Positions 33,234 to 41,889 of a stretch of 64,000 bases of DNA are shown one piece after another. The notes below the pieces were generated by a model. The model was not told where the DNA came from and ran no database searches. It saw nothing but the letters and a program-made list of their open reading frames with translations. The stretch's first letter is position 1; every line of letters begins with the position of its first letter. The position numbers and the translations under genes were made by a program. The DNA comes from Flavobacteriaceae bacterium NBU2977 (GTDB lineage Bacteria > Bacteroidota > Bacteroidia > Flavobacteriales > Flavobacteriaceae), in contig JAIOUW010000002.1 in assembly GCA_019931105.1 (NCBI GenBank), positions 310,001-374,000 of the forward strand, read 5' to 3'.

Positions 33234-34817
33234 TTACAATTCTTTCACGGAAACCTCGGTACACACCCCTAATACCCTCTTCGAACAGTAGGCTTCATAA
33301 TATTCGTTACTATTGACATAACCAACGTTGAATTCCCCAAGTGTTTTCCAGACAATGTCCCACACCTGAAATTGAACCCTTACATTGTATGCCCCATCTT
33401 CTGGACTTAAGGAGTAATTGACGTTCTTGTCATCTAGTTTTACCCAATCTGAATATTTTTGTACATCGTCATTTTGCTCGAAATATGAAAAGCGATACCG
33501 AAAACTGTTATTGGCGGTCCTTTTTGCATAAATACTCTTATGTTCATACGGAAAACTGCCGCACGTGGTAACACTGTAATCGGTATTATAGCCCATTTTA
33601 GCTATTTGGTTGTCACGCAAATATTTTACCGTATAGCCAATAGGCGCGCCAGGATTGTCCCTGCTGTACAATGCTCCTTCGGCAATAACATAATGCAGTC
33701 CGCCTTTGCCCTCTTCTACCTCGCTTCCCGTGATGACCTCGGTCGCTACTTGGGCATTACCGCCGATGGTCACAATATTGATGGTAGACTCTTTTATGAC
33801 CTTTTCAAAATCGGCGTCTATTTCGATTGTAGCTCCCTTTTTTGCCGTTTTGTATTCCAAGACAGCTTCAAGGTTTACATCGGTTTCGGTATCGGTAGTC
33901 TCTAACCGCATCATGATTATTCTTCCGTATTGTACGGAGCTTACATAGGCCGGCGGGCTTTCGTTCGAAATGGCCGATTGCGCCATTGCCAAGCTCACGT
34001 CGCTGCCAAAAACCGCAGCGGGACTTTCAGGTGTTTCCATGGTAACATCATAAAATACTTGGCGATATAACAGTGTGGCGACTCTTTTTTCGGTCGTTTT
34101 GGTATAGTTGAATTGCGATTCGAAGGATGAGCCTTTCGACCATTCGGCACTGACACCTAAATCAAGGCTCATTTGCTCACTGCTATATACATTGGTCTTT
34201 TCGAAATAGGTATCTGAATCGATTTCATATCCTTGCGGCTGGATGTCCGAATTCCAATATTCAAGCGCTTCGTCGATACCGGCCTGCGTATTCTGATAAT
34301 TTGGTTCGGAAATGGTAATATTGCCCCCCTCGCCGATACCCGGAAGCTCCACCCGTAGTTTGGTCGGGGCCTTGGAGATTTGTAAAGGCAACGGAGACCC
34401 TTCCGATAATTGACGATTTGCGATAACAAGAGCACCGGGATAGATAACACCGGCCGTGGGATCGAACATCACTACATCTTCGAAATTCGACCTGATATTA
34501 TAGTCGACCGTTCTACATTCGGTAACCTCACCTTTTACAACATTGCGGTCTAGATCGGTATTCGTTTCATCTGTACCCGTGCTACCCTGCACATTCAGAA
34601 TTTGGTCCTGATCGTAATTCAAGTTCGAAATATGTGCATTAATGGCTTCAAGGTCTTGACTTGCTTCTTCAGGATCCTTGTCGCCATCATTGTCCCCACC
34701 GTTTTCTATTGGCGGATCAACAGGGTTATCTTCTTTGCTACAAGAGACTGCCGTGAGAAGCGACACGCTCAAAATTAGGAGAAAGGTTCTCTGTACTACA
34801 TGATCGATTGTTTTCAT
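33234..34817 (-). CDS. Thiol-activated cytolysin family lipoprotein (CDC-like)
   Basis: 527 residues, lipobox LLTAVSCS. Domains 1-3 match cholesterol-dependent cytolysins: 'VIYPGALVIANRQLSEGSPLPLQISKAPTKLRVELPG' (~125-160), 'LYRQVFYDVTMETPESPAAVFG' (~255), 'SPPAYVSSVQYGRIIMMRLETT' (~290) and 'NIVTIGGNAQ' (~345), the family pattern with the PPxYVSSVxYGR strand of the pore core. In domain 4 the undecapeptide ECTGLAWEWWR and the Thr-Leu pair are missing, so cholesterol is probably not the receptor. Two short Pro/Asp/Gly-rich segments follow the lipid Cys. Expected to oligomerise and form large membrane pores. Divergent from a TPR-HTH regulator gene. Confidence 0.85.
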   Translation of the reverse strand: MKTIDHVVQRTFLLILSVSLLTAVSCSKEDNPVDPPIENGGDNDGDKDPEEASQDLEAINAHISNLNYDQDQILNVQGSTGTDETNTDLDRNVVKGEVTECRTVDYNIRSNFEDVVMFDPTAGVIYPGALVIANRQLSEGSPLPLQISKAPTKLRVELPGIGEGGNITISEPNYQNTQAGIDEALEYWNSDIQPQGYEIDSDTYFEKTNVYSSEQMSLDLGVSAEWSKGSSFESQFNYTKTTEKRVATLLYRQVFYDVTMETPESPAAVFGSDVSLAMAQSAISNESPPAYVSSVQYGRIIMMRLETTDTETDVNLEAVLEYKTAKKGATIEIDADFEKVIKESTINIVTIGGNAQVATEVITGSEVEEGKGGLHYVIAEGALYSRDNPGAPIGYTVKYLRDNQIAKMGYNTDYSVTTCGSFPYEHKSIYAKRTANNSFRYRFSYFEQNDDVQKYSDWVKLDDKNVNYSLSPEDGAYNVRVQFQVWDIVWKTLGEFNVGYVNSNEYYEAYCSKRVLGVCTEVSVKEL

Positions 34818-34847
34818 AATTATTTGGTTTTAAGAGATTCAACACCC

Positions 34848-34855
34848 CAAACCTA
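34848..34855 (-). promoter_or_regulatory. -7 box of the cytolysin gene
   Basis: TAGGTTTG on the minus strand matches TAnnTTTG exactly, 30 bases before the ATG. No clear -33 TTTG is seen at the normal distance, which fits a promoter needing an activator bound at the ATGGACA repeats upstream. Confidence 0.6.
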
Positions 34856-34887
34856 GCATAGAAAACAGGCCTACCCTAATTTTTGAC

Positions 34888-35050
34888 ATGGACAAAGTAT
34901 GGACAGCAAGCATGGATTTTGCCAAAAAAGGGCATGGACATTCCAAATTTAACCGTTGGAGAAAAACATCAGAAATCCCAATAAATACAACGCCTAACAC
35001 AACATGATTCAATATAGATCTATTTTATTTTTATGGACTTTCTATGGACA
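34888..35050. promoter_or_regulatory. Tandem ATGGAC repeats between cytolysin and regulator genes
   Basis: ATGGACA at 34888 and 34899 (11 bases apart), ATGGATT at 34912 and ATGGACA at 34934 lie upstream of the cytolysin promoter. ATGGACT at 35033 and ATGGACA at 35044 (again 11 apart) lie upstream of the regulator gene. The 7-base repeat with 4-base spacer, one helical turn apart, is what a tandem-bound activator would use. The gap between the two gene starts (34818-35126) holds no gene. Confidence 0.65.
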
Positions 35051-35126
35051 ACAAGAAAATGAATGCTTGCTTGTAGTCATAATCGCTTGTAATATTTGTT
35101 TACCTTGGCAATAAATCCATTCAAGT

Positions 35127-37016
35127 ATGAAAACATCGATTTTTACCAGTTTAATCATTTTCTTTTGCCTTCAGATTACAATCGCTCAAGACAGGGTTGT
35201 AGTTGACAGTTTGCATCAAGTCTTGTCGAACCACCCGAACAGAGATTCAATTCGAGTCGATATACTTACCGAATTGCATGAAGAATTAATGTTTTCTCAG
35301 CCGCTATTAGCGAAAAAATATGCTCAGGAAGAGCTAAGTATTTCCAAAGAAATTGATTATAAAATGGGGATTGGCAAAGGCTATATGCATTTGGCCGATT
35401 TTTTTGTTAATAGAAACAGTACCGATTCGGCACTCTACTACTATAATAACGCAAAGCAACTTTTTACTTCTATCAATAAGGCCAGAGGTCTAATTTTCGT
35501 AAACTACTCTATTGCCGATATTGAAAGAAGCAATGGAAATTTTGATAAGGCGATCGATATCCTGCAACAAAATTTGGTGCTAATTGCAGAAAATGAAACC
35601 CATCCAGATTTTGTCGCGAAATTGAATGCAGCGCAGCATAATACACTTGCCACTGTATACATGGACAAAGGAGACTATAAAATAGCTGTTATAGAAGCTC
35701 TCAAGGCATTGGATTTATTTACTAGGATAAATAATGAAGTTAGAAAAGCAGATGCACTGAAGTTACTAGGAGATTTGGAATATGCATTAGAGAATTATGA
35801 AAAATCAATAGAATATTTCAAAGAAGCTATTGCAACTTATCAAACTAACAATGATGATTTTTATCTAGCATATGCCAATGGTGCCATTGGTTTGGCATTC
35901 AAAGAACTAGACCAACTACAAGAAGCAAAAAAATACCAATTGGAGGCGATAAAATTAGCAAGAAAGAATGACGCGAATTTGTCTTTGTCAGAATCTCTAA
36001 ACAACTTGGGCGAATTACTGATTCTAGAAGGCAATATTAAAGAAGCTAAAGCCAATTTTATGGAAGCTAGGTCAATTGCTATAAATGAAGATTTAAAGCT
36101 ACCATTGATAGATGCCAACTTAGGTTTGTCTATGGCCACCATAAAAAATCCTGTAGAATCCATTGGGTATGCGACCGCCGGTCTAGAAATGGCCAAAGAT
36201 ATTGGCGCTATGAAAAGTGTACAGCGCGCGTTAAGCATTAGATCAAATATCTATGAGGAATTAGGTCGACTTAATTTGGCTATTAAAGATCAAAAAGGTG
36301 CTCAACATATTAATGATAGCCTTTTTACACTAAAAAAAGCACAACAAATCGAGGAATTAAAAACAATTCATGAAACCGAAAAAAAAGAAGCCGAAATCGC
36401 CCTACAGCAGGAAGAAATCAAAACTTTAAATGAAAAAGCGAAAGTCGACAAGCTCACCAAAGGACTCTATGCCGGGGGTATGGCCTCTGCCTTAGCATTG
36501 TTTGGTCTTTCTGTTTTTGGTTACCGTCAGCGTATCAAAAAGAACCGCATTGCCCGCAAAAAACAGGAAGAAATCTATAAACAGGAAATAGCACATAAAA
36601 AGAAAGAACTGGCCAGCCAGACCCTGCATCTAGTACAGAAAAACACTTTTTTGGAAGAGTTGAAAGAAAATCTAGAAAACCTTAAGAACTCCCCCGATAA
36701 ATTCAAAATGGAGTTTCGGCGCATTGCCATGCTGCTCAAAAAGGAAAAGGCCTCCGATCGTGACTGGGAGACTTTCAAGACCTATTTCTCTGAGGTGCAC
36801 AATGATTTTGACCAAAAACTGAAAACACTTTCCTCCGACATTACTGAAAAAGAGATTCGATTGGCAGCCTTTTTGCGCATGAATTTGACGACCAAGGAAA
36901 TCGCGGCCACAATGAACGTATTGCCAGACAGCATTTTAAAATCGAAGTATCGATTGAAAAAGAAACTGGGACTTGATAAAAATACAGATCTCGTAGAATT
37001 TTTATCTTCAATATAA
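35127..37016 (+). CDS. Membrane-spanning TPR regulator with C-terminal HTH
   Basis: 629 residues: signal peptide, about six TPR units (residues ~40-380; for example 'AQHNTLATVYMDKGDYKIAVIEALKALDLF', 'ADALKLLGDLEYALENYEKSIEYFKEAIATY'), a coiled coil, one membrane helix (~446-466, 'LYAGGMASALALFGLSVFGY'), a second coiled coil and a LuxR-like HTH ('TEKEIRLAAFLRMNLTTKEIAATMNVLPDSILKSKYRLKKKLGL'). The periplasmic TPRs probably sense a signal and the cytoplasmic HTH binds DNA. Divergent from the cytolysin gene. Shares tandem ATGGAC repeats with it, which suggests it regulates both. Confidence 0.85.
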   Translation: MKTSIFTSLIIFFCLQITIAQDRVVVDSLHQVLSNHPNRDSIRVDILTELHEELMFSQPLLAKKYAQEELSISKEIDYKMGIGKGYMHLADFFVNRNSTDSALYYYNNAKQLFTSINKARGLIFVNYSIADIERSNGNFDKAIDILQQNLVLIAENETHPDFVAKLNAAQHNTLATVYMDKGDYKIAVIEALKALDLFTRINNEVRKADALKLLGDLEYALENYEKSIEYFKEAIATYQTNNDDFYLAYANGAIGLAFKELDQLQEAKKYQLEAIKLARKNDANLSLSESLNNLGELLILEGNIKEAKANFMEARSIAINEDLKLPLIDANLGLSMATIKNPVESIGYATAGLEMAKDIGAMKSVQRALSIRSNIYEELGRLNLAIKDQKGAQHINDSLFTLKKAQQIEELKTIHETEKKEAEIALQQEEIKTLNEKAKVDKLTKGLYAGGMASALALFGLSVFGYRQRIKKNRIARKKQEEIYKQEIAHKKKELASQTLHLVQKNTFLEELKENLENLKNSPDKFKMEFRRIAMLLKKEKASDRDWETFKTYFSEVHNDFDQKLKTLSSDITEKEIRLAAFLRMNLTTKEIAATMNVLPDSILKSKYRLKKKLGLDKNTDLVEFLSSI

Positions 37017-37183
37017 GTGAGTGCAGTTCGTCGAATTGTTGAAAAATACTACAGAATTCTTTTCTCGTCCCATTTATTCCTTTAACAATTCTTTTATATT
37101 TAACGTTGAATTTTTAACACTATGTTTAACCATTGTGCAGTTCATAACAATTTTTACTGCATAAACAACACTAATCATTTATG

Positions 37184-38476
37184 ATGAAATTAAAGTTCCC
37201 CCTTAGGGTAGGTCTTTTGGCCCTATCAGCAATGGTGCTTTTCTCATGCACCAAAGACGAAATGACCACCGATTCCGAAGTTCTTGAATCCACGGCATTG
37301 AAAGTCGCTTCCCCATCCTCAGATGTCATTCCCAACCAGTACATCGTAATGCTTAAAAAAGATGCTACTGTAGACTTCAATGAAACAAAAATCCGAGGAA
37401 AGGCACTTGGGCTCCTTAGAAAAACAGGTATGGACGCGGAGGTTCGCAACGTTTACAGCCATGTTTTTTCCGGATTTGCCATGAAATTGAACAAAGGACA
37501 ACTCAAAAAATTGGAGGATGACCCAGCCGTACTACGTGTCATGCCCGATGTCAAGGTGAGCCTACCTCCCATTATTGCGGCAAAAAAACCCGATAACCCC
37601 GGCAACGGCGGAGGTGGCGGAGGTACCACGGGCCAGACCACTCCCTGGGGCATTACCCGTGTGGGCGGAGCTGCTGACGGCACTGGTAAAACCGCCTGGA
37701 TCATTGATTCCGGTATCGACTTGGACCACCCAGACCTGAATGGCGATGCGGGTAGAAGTGTTTCCTTTGTAGCGGGCGATGCCTCTCCCGAAGATGCCAA
37801 CGGTCATGGAACGCACGTGGCAGGTACCGTTGCCGCACTTGACAATAACGAAGGTGTTGTGGGTGTTGCCGCCGGTGCCAGCGTAGTTTCCTTACGGGTA
37901 CTGGGGTCTGATGGAACGGGAGATTTCTCTTGGACAATCGATGCTTTGGACCATGTGGTACAAAACGGAAGCAACGGCGATGTGGTGAACATGAGTCTAG
38001 GGCCAAAAACGCCCTATACTGATGCAGCAGTTGTTACCGCCACGCAGGCCGTTGGGCAAGCAGGCATCAAAGTGGCCATTGCCGCCGGTAATTCGTATGA
38101 CGATGCCGCATTGTATTCCCCTGCAAATGCCAATGGCAATAACATATACACCATTTCGGCCATGGCTGAGGGCGATTACTTTGCCTATTTCTCAAACTAC
38201 GGCTCACCAGTTGATTATATCGCCCCTGGATATCAAGTGGAATCTACTTGGTTGAACGGTGGCTACAATACCATCAGCGGAACCTCCATGGCATCGCCGC
38301 ATGCCGCGGGAGTGCTTTTGTTGGGCAATCCTTCTTCTGACGGAACGGCCTCTGACGCTTATTGGGAAGTAAAAGGGCAATCGGCTACCGGCAATTACAG
38401 TGGCACCGATATTTTTAGAAGATCTGCTTTCAGACCTGATCCCGACAATGTAGACGAACCCATCATTGTTCGTTAG
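37184..38476 (+). CDS. Lipoprotein subtilase (S8, proteinase K-like)
   Basis: Start ATG at 37184 (or the ATG one codon before). Lipobox VLFSC, an I9-type propeptide ('IPNQYIVMLKKDATVDF...AVLRVMPDVKVSL'), a Gly/Asn linker, then the catalytic domain: Asp in 'WIIDSGIDLDHPDLN', His in 'NGHGTHVAGTVAA', Asn in 'IAAGNSYDDA' and Ser in 'ISGTSMASPHAAGVLLLG'. About 430 residues. Follows the regulator gene by 167 bases on the same strand; could process the neighbouring cytolysin, though nothing in the sequence proves this. Confidence 0.9.
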   Translation: MKLKFPLRVGLLALSAMVLFSCTKDEMTTDSEVLESTALKVASPSSDVIPNQYIVMLKKDATVDFNETKIRGKALGLLRKTGMDAEVRNVYSHVFSGFAMKLNKGQLKKLEDDPAVLRVMPDVKVSLPPIIAAKKPDNPGNGGGGGGTTGQTTPWGITRVGGAADGTGKTAWIIDSGIDLDHPDLNGDAGRSVSFVAGDASPEDANGHGTHVAGTVAALDNNEGVVGVAAGASVVSLRVLGSDGTGDFSWTIDALDHVVQNGSNGDVVNMSLGPKTPYTDAAVVTATQAVGQAGIKVAIAAGNSYDDAALYSPANANGNNIYTISAMAEGDYFAYFSNYGSPVDYIAPGYQVESTWLNGGYNTISGTSMASPHAAGVLLLGNPSSDGTASDAYWEVKGQSATGNYSGTDIFRRSAFRPDPDNVDEPIIVR

Positions 38477-38498
38477 ATACTAAAAATCTTTGTTTGAT

Positions 38499-38528
38499 AA
38501 AAAGGTCACTTTAAAGTGGCCTTTTTTG
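38499..38528 (+). terminator. Rho-independent terminator after the subtilase
   Basis: Stem AAAAAGGTCACTTT/AAAGTGGCCTTTTT (14 bp with one G-T pair) followed by TG; T-run inside the right arm. It ends the subtilase transcript, 23 bases after the stop. Its T-tract overlaps the next promoter. Confidence 0.85.
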
Positions 38529-38557
38529 TTTCCCAAAACGAGTAAGGCGTATCTTTG
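38526..38557 (+). promoter_or_regulatory. Promoter of the DCC-family gene
   Basis: TTG at 38526-38528 and TATCTTTG at 38550-38557, 21 bases apart, both perfect consensus. The ATG follows 4 bases after the -7 box (38562), so the mRNA should be leaderless or nearly so. Confidence 0.65.
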
Positions 38558-38561
38558 CACA

Positions 38562-38969
38562 ATGGAAAGTAGCAAAAAAATCATTCTTTTTGACGGAGTC
38601 TGTAACCTTTGTAACCGCTCTGTTCAGTTTGTCATCAAAAGAGACAAAAAGGATGTGTTCCGCTATGCTCCGTTACAGGGAGAGTTTGGCCAAACGTTCA
38701 TTTCGGAACGAAATATCGATACCTCAAAGATTGATTCCATCATTTTGGCGGAACCCGGAAAGGCGTATTACGTAAAATCCACCGCCGCCTTGGAAATCGC
38801 CAAACATTTGGGAGGCGCATGGCCGCTAATTTCAGTATTTACTTGGATTCCCGAAGGAATTAGAAATATCGTATACGATTTTGTTGCCCGAAAACGCTAC
38901 AAATGGTTCGGCAAAAAGGATCAATGTATGGTGCCTACTCCAGCCTTAAAGGCCAAGTTTTTGGATTAA
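38562..38969 (+). CDS. DCC family thiol-disulfide oxidoreductase
   Basis: The ATG at 38562 is chosen; the longer frame to 38490 overlaps the terminator. 135 residues. 'ILFDGVCNLCNRSVQFVIKRDKK' carries the DxxCxxC motif that names the family, followed by 'YAPLQGEFG'. Thioredoxin-like fold; partner unknown. The mscS-like gene starts 8 bases after its stop codon. Confidence 0.88.
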   Translation: MESSKKIILFDGVCNLCNRSVQFVIKRDKKDVFRYAPLQGEFGQTFISERNIDTSKIDSIILAEPGKAYYVKSTAALEIAKHLGGAWPLISVFTWIPEGIRNIVYDFVARKRYKWFGKKDQCMVPTPALKAKFLD

Positions 38970-38977
38970 TTGTTAGT

Positions 38978-40249
38978 ATGGAACAACTATCACACAAAGT
39001 ATATGATTATCTTGTCGAATCAGGACTATCGGACGAATGGGCCTCATACATCAATCTGGCAATACTTCTTGTCGGGTTGCTCATTGTATTGTTTGCAATC
39101 GATTTTGTATTGCGCAAAGTCTTGATAGGTATCTTTGCTCGTCTATCGGCCAGCTCAAAAACCCATTTTGATGACCTTTTGGTCAAAAACAAGGCGCCGA
39201 GAAACATTGCGCATATTATTCCCCTGATCATACTGTTCAAGGCCGTTCCCATTGTTTTCAGGGATTTTCCCGCAACGGAATCTTTTCTTTTGAAAACTAT
39301 TGAGGTATTTGGCATTTTCCTCTTTTTGTGGATTGTCAAGAGCCTGTTGCACACCATTAGGGATTTTCTCAAAACCTTGTCAAATTTAAAAGACAAGCCA
39401 ATTGACAGCTACATTCAGGTGTTCATGATTTTCGCTTGGGCCGTAGGTATCTTTTTTGCATTTTCAATAATTACAGGGATAGAACTATGGAAGTTTCTGA
39501 CGGCCTTGGGCACGGCTTCGGCGGTTATCATATTGGTTTTCAGGGATACCATTTTAGGGTTTGTTGCCAGTATACAGGTTTCGATCAACGATATGGTGCG
39601 TATCGGCGATTGGATCACCTTTGATAAATATGGCGCCGACGGTGATGTAATCGAAATCAATCTCGCAACGGTAAAAGTCCAGAATTTTGACAAAACCATT
39701 ACGACCATACCGACGTATGCCCTCATTTCAGATTCATTCAAAAATTGGCGCGGTATGGCCAATTCGGATGGGAGACGGATAAAAAGGGCGCTGATCATCA
39801 AACAGGAAAGCATTCGATTTCTTACTGAATCAGATATTGACAAGCTCTCAAAAATAACCTTGATCACCGACTATGTTCAAAAAAAGGATAAGGAGATAAA
39901 GGAATACAATACGAAGAAGAACATAGACAAATCGATATTGATAAATGGTAGAAACTTGACTAATATCGGTGTCTTTCGCAAATATATAGACACATATCTC
40001 AACAATGCTTCAGGAATAAACAAGGATATGATTATCATGGTGCGACAGTTGGAACCAACTTCACAAGGACTGCCCTTAGAAATATATGCCTTTAGTGCGG
40101 ACAAACGCTGGCAAAACTATGAGTACATCATGGCAGATATCTTCGACCACCTTCTGGCGGCGATTTCCTTCTTTGACCTAGAAGGATTTGAACTGCCCAA
40201 TACCTCTGATTTCAAGAATCGGCCCAATTCATTTGAAAAGCTCGTCTAA
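38978..40249 (+). CDS. Mechanosensitive ion channel (MscS family)
   Basis: The ATG at 38978 gives 423 residues. Several N-terminal helices, then the pore-lining and beta domain: 'ALGTASAVIILVFRDTILGFVASIQVSINDMVRIGDWITFDKYGADGDVIEINLATVKVQNFDKTITTIPTYALIS'. The Gly/Ala-rich helix and the 'GDWI...GDV..I' pattern are characteristic. Similar in layout to YbdG-type channels. Opens under hypo-osmotic stress. Confidence 0.9.
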   Translation: MEQLSHKVYDYLVESGLSDEWASYINLAILLVGLLIVLFAIDFVLRKVLIGIFARLSASSKTHFDDLLVKNKAPRNIAHIIPLIILFKAVPIVFRDFPATESFLLKTIEVFGIFLFLWIVKSLLHTIRDFLKTLSNLKDKPIDSYIQVFMIFAWAVGIFFAFSIITGIELWKFLTALGTASAVIILVFRDTILGFVASIQVSINDMVRIGDWITFDKYGADGDVIEINLATVKVQNFDKTITTIPTYALISDSFKNWRGMANSDGRRIKRALIIKQESIRFLTESDIDKLSKITLITDYVQKKDKEIKEYNTKKNIDKSILINGRNLTNIGVFRKYIDTYLNNASGINKDMIIMVRQLEPTSQGLPLEIYAFSADKRWQNYEYIMADIFDHLLAAISFFDLEGFELPNTSDFKNRPNSFEKLV

Positions 40250-41032
40250 GGCATTAAAATAGGAGTCTTTGAAGTTATGTAGATCGTTATGGCCTCCGCT
40301 GTCGATAGCGAACAATTTCTTGGTTTGGGCCTGAGAAAGCGTATATAACTGTTGTCCGTGTTCAAATGGAACCAATTGATCATCGGTGCCATGAATAATG
40401 TAGGTCGGCATTTTGATGTCAGTTATATTACCTTCATTTTGAAACTTGAACTTTAACAACTGCTTTGATGGTAAAAACGGATATTCCCTTTTCGCAATGT
40501 TCAATAAACTGGTCGGCGTCGATTCGAGTATCAGCTGTGATGCTTTTGATGCCAAAGCAATGTGTGTTGCGAAAAATCCGCCCAATGACCTTCCGAAAAC
40601 CGTTATTTTATCCTCTGGAAATTGTGACTTACAATAATTATAGAACAAATAACCATCATCGAGCATTAGGTTTTGCCGTCTTTTTCCGGTGCTTTTACCA
40701 TATCCGCGATAATCCCAGATGACGACATCGTAATGGTAGCGTTCCGAAAGTTCTTGTGCCCAAGCACCCCAATCGTCCAATTCACCGGCATTGCCATGGC
40801 AGTATAGTATAACGCCATTCGGGTTCGGTTGCTTGAAATGGAGTCCGTTCAACACGGCTCCATCAGCAGCGGTAAGGAATAGTTCATCGAATTCCGTAGC
40901 GAATTGATAAACATGGTCTTGTGGAATTCGGGTGCTGTGGAAAATCAATTTTTCTTGAAAAAAGTACAACATGGTCAATAATGCGATTAACGAAAATAAG
41001 GCAAGCTTGAAAAAACGTTTAATAATTCTCAT
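40229..41032 (-). CDS. Alpha/beta hydrolase, membrane-anchored
   Basis: 267 residues. N-terminal hydrophobic anchor ('LALFSLIALLTMLYFF'), then 'VILYCHGNAGELDDWG', nucleophile elbow Ser in 'VFGRSLGGFFATHIA', Asp region 'IIHGTDDQLVPF' and His in 'IDSGGHNDLHNF'. All catalytic residues present. Overlaps the mscS-like 3' end by 21 bases on the opposite strand. Last gene of a five-gene operon and paralogous to the previous one. Confidence 0.85.
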   Translation of the reverse strand: MRIIKRFFKLALFSLIALLTMLYFFQEKLIFHSTRIPQDHVYQFATEFDELFLTAADGAVLNGLHFKQPNPNGVILYCHGNAGELDDWGAWAQELSERYHYDVVIWDYRGYGKSTGKRRQNLMLDDGYLFYNYCKSQFPEDKITVFGRSLGGFFATHIALASKASQLILESTPTSLLNIAKREYPFLPSKQLLKFKFQNEGNITDIKMPTYIIHGTDDQLVPFEHGQQLYTLSQAQTKKLFAIDSGGHNDLHNFKDSYFNALDELFK

Positions 41033-41889
41033 CTCACGTTTTTTCTTCTAAAATTAAGGCTGCTGGTTTTTGGGTCGATTTCCTTGGGAAGCTTGGCATG
41101 CAAAATCTCTTCCAAAAATCGATGGTATTGCGGAAAGGTGTGCAAATTATTGTGTCCGCCATCGATAACCGGATATAATCGGGTATACTTGGCATTTATC
41201 TTCGATAACTTAATGCTGGTCTTAAAGCGGATCAACTTGTCGTTCGTGCCATGAATTATTTTTATCGGACATTTTACATGCTCGATCCATTTGTATGTCT
41301 TGATAGGAAAGCGAAGCAAAATCGACATGGGCATGATCGGAAGGTATTTCTTGGCAATATGGCCCATACTGTAATACGGTGCATCTAGAATCAACATTCT
41401 GGGATTGTTTCTTGAAGCCAATTTTGTCGCAAATCCCGAACCTAAAGACCTTCCGTAAAGTACAATGTATTTTTCGTCGACCTGTTTTTTGAGTTCGTCA
41501 TAAACATATTGCAGATCTCTTTTGATTCCCGCCTCTGTGCGCATACCCGTGCTTTTTCCAAACCCCCGGTAATCGACCATCAAGACATCAAAACCGTGTC
41601 GTGTGAAATCGATGGCAAACTTTCCCCATCCTTTCAAACTCCTTGAATTTCCTTTAAGGTATAAGACGATTCCTTTCGGTTTCCTGACCTTAAAATGTAC
41701 TCCGTTCAGGTTTACGCCATCGGTAATTTCGATATTGTATTCATCAAAAACCTGGTTCTCGTATTTGAATTCAAAATCCTTCGGAAGTTTTTCAGGCTTG
41801 AAAATAAGGCGTTCCTGTAAAAAATACGCGATAATATTGAGAATCACGAACAGGCCGACAGCAATAGTTATGATGAGGCCCCAATTCAC
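41029..41889 (-). CDS. Alpha/beta hydrolase, membrane-anchored (paralogue)
   Basis: 286 residues; starts with GTG at 41889, which shares one base with the stop of the QEGLA gene. Same layout as its neighbour: anchor helix, 'IVLYLKGNSRSLKGWG', Ser in 'VLYGRSLGSGFATKLA', 'IIHGTNDKLIRF' and 'VIDGGHNNLHTF'. The oxyanion segment reads KGN instead of HGN. The pair arose by duplication and overlap by 4 bases. Confidence 0.85.
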   Translation of the reverse strand: MNWGLIITIAVGLFVILNIIAYFLQERLIFKPEKLPKDFEFKYENQVFDEYNIEITDGVNLNGVHFKVRKPKGIVLYLKGNSRSLKGWGKFAIDFTRHGFDVLMVDYRGFGKSTGMRTEAGIKRDLQYVYDELKKQVDEKYIVLYGRSLGSGFATKLASRNNPRMLILDAPYYSMGHIAKKYLPIMPMSILLRFPIKTYKWIEHVKCPIKIIHGTNDKLIRFKTSIKLSKINAKYTRLYPVIDGGHNNLHTFPQYHRFLEEILHAKLPKEIDPKTSSLNFRRKNVR

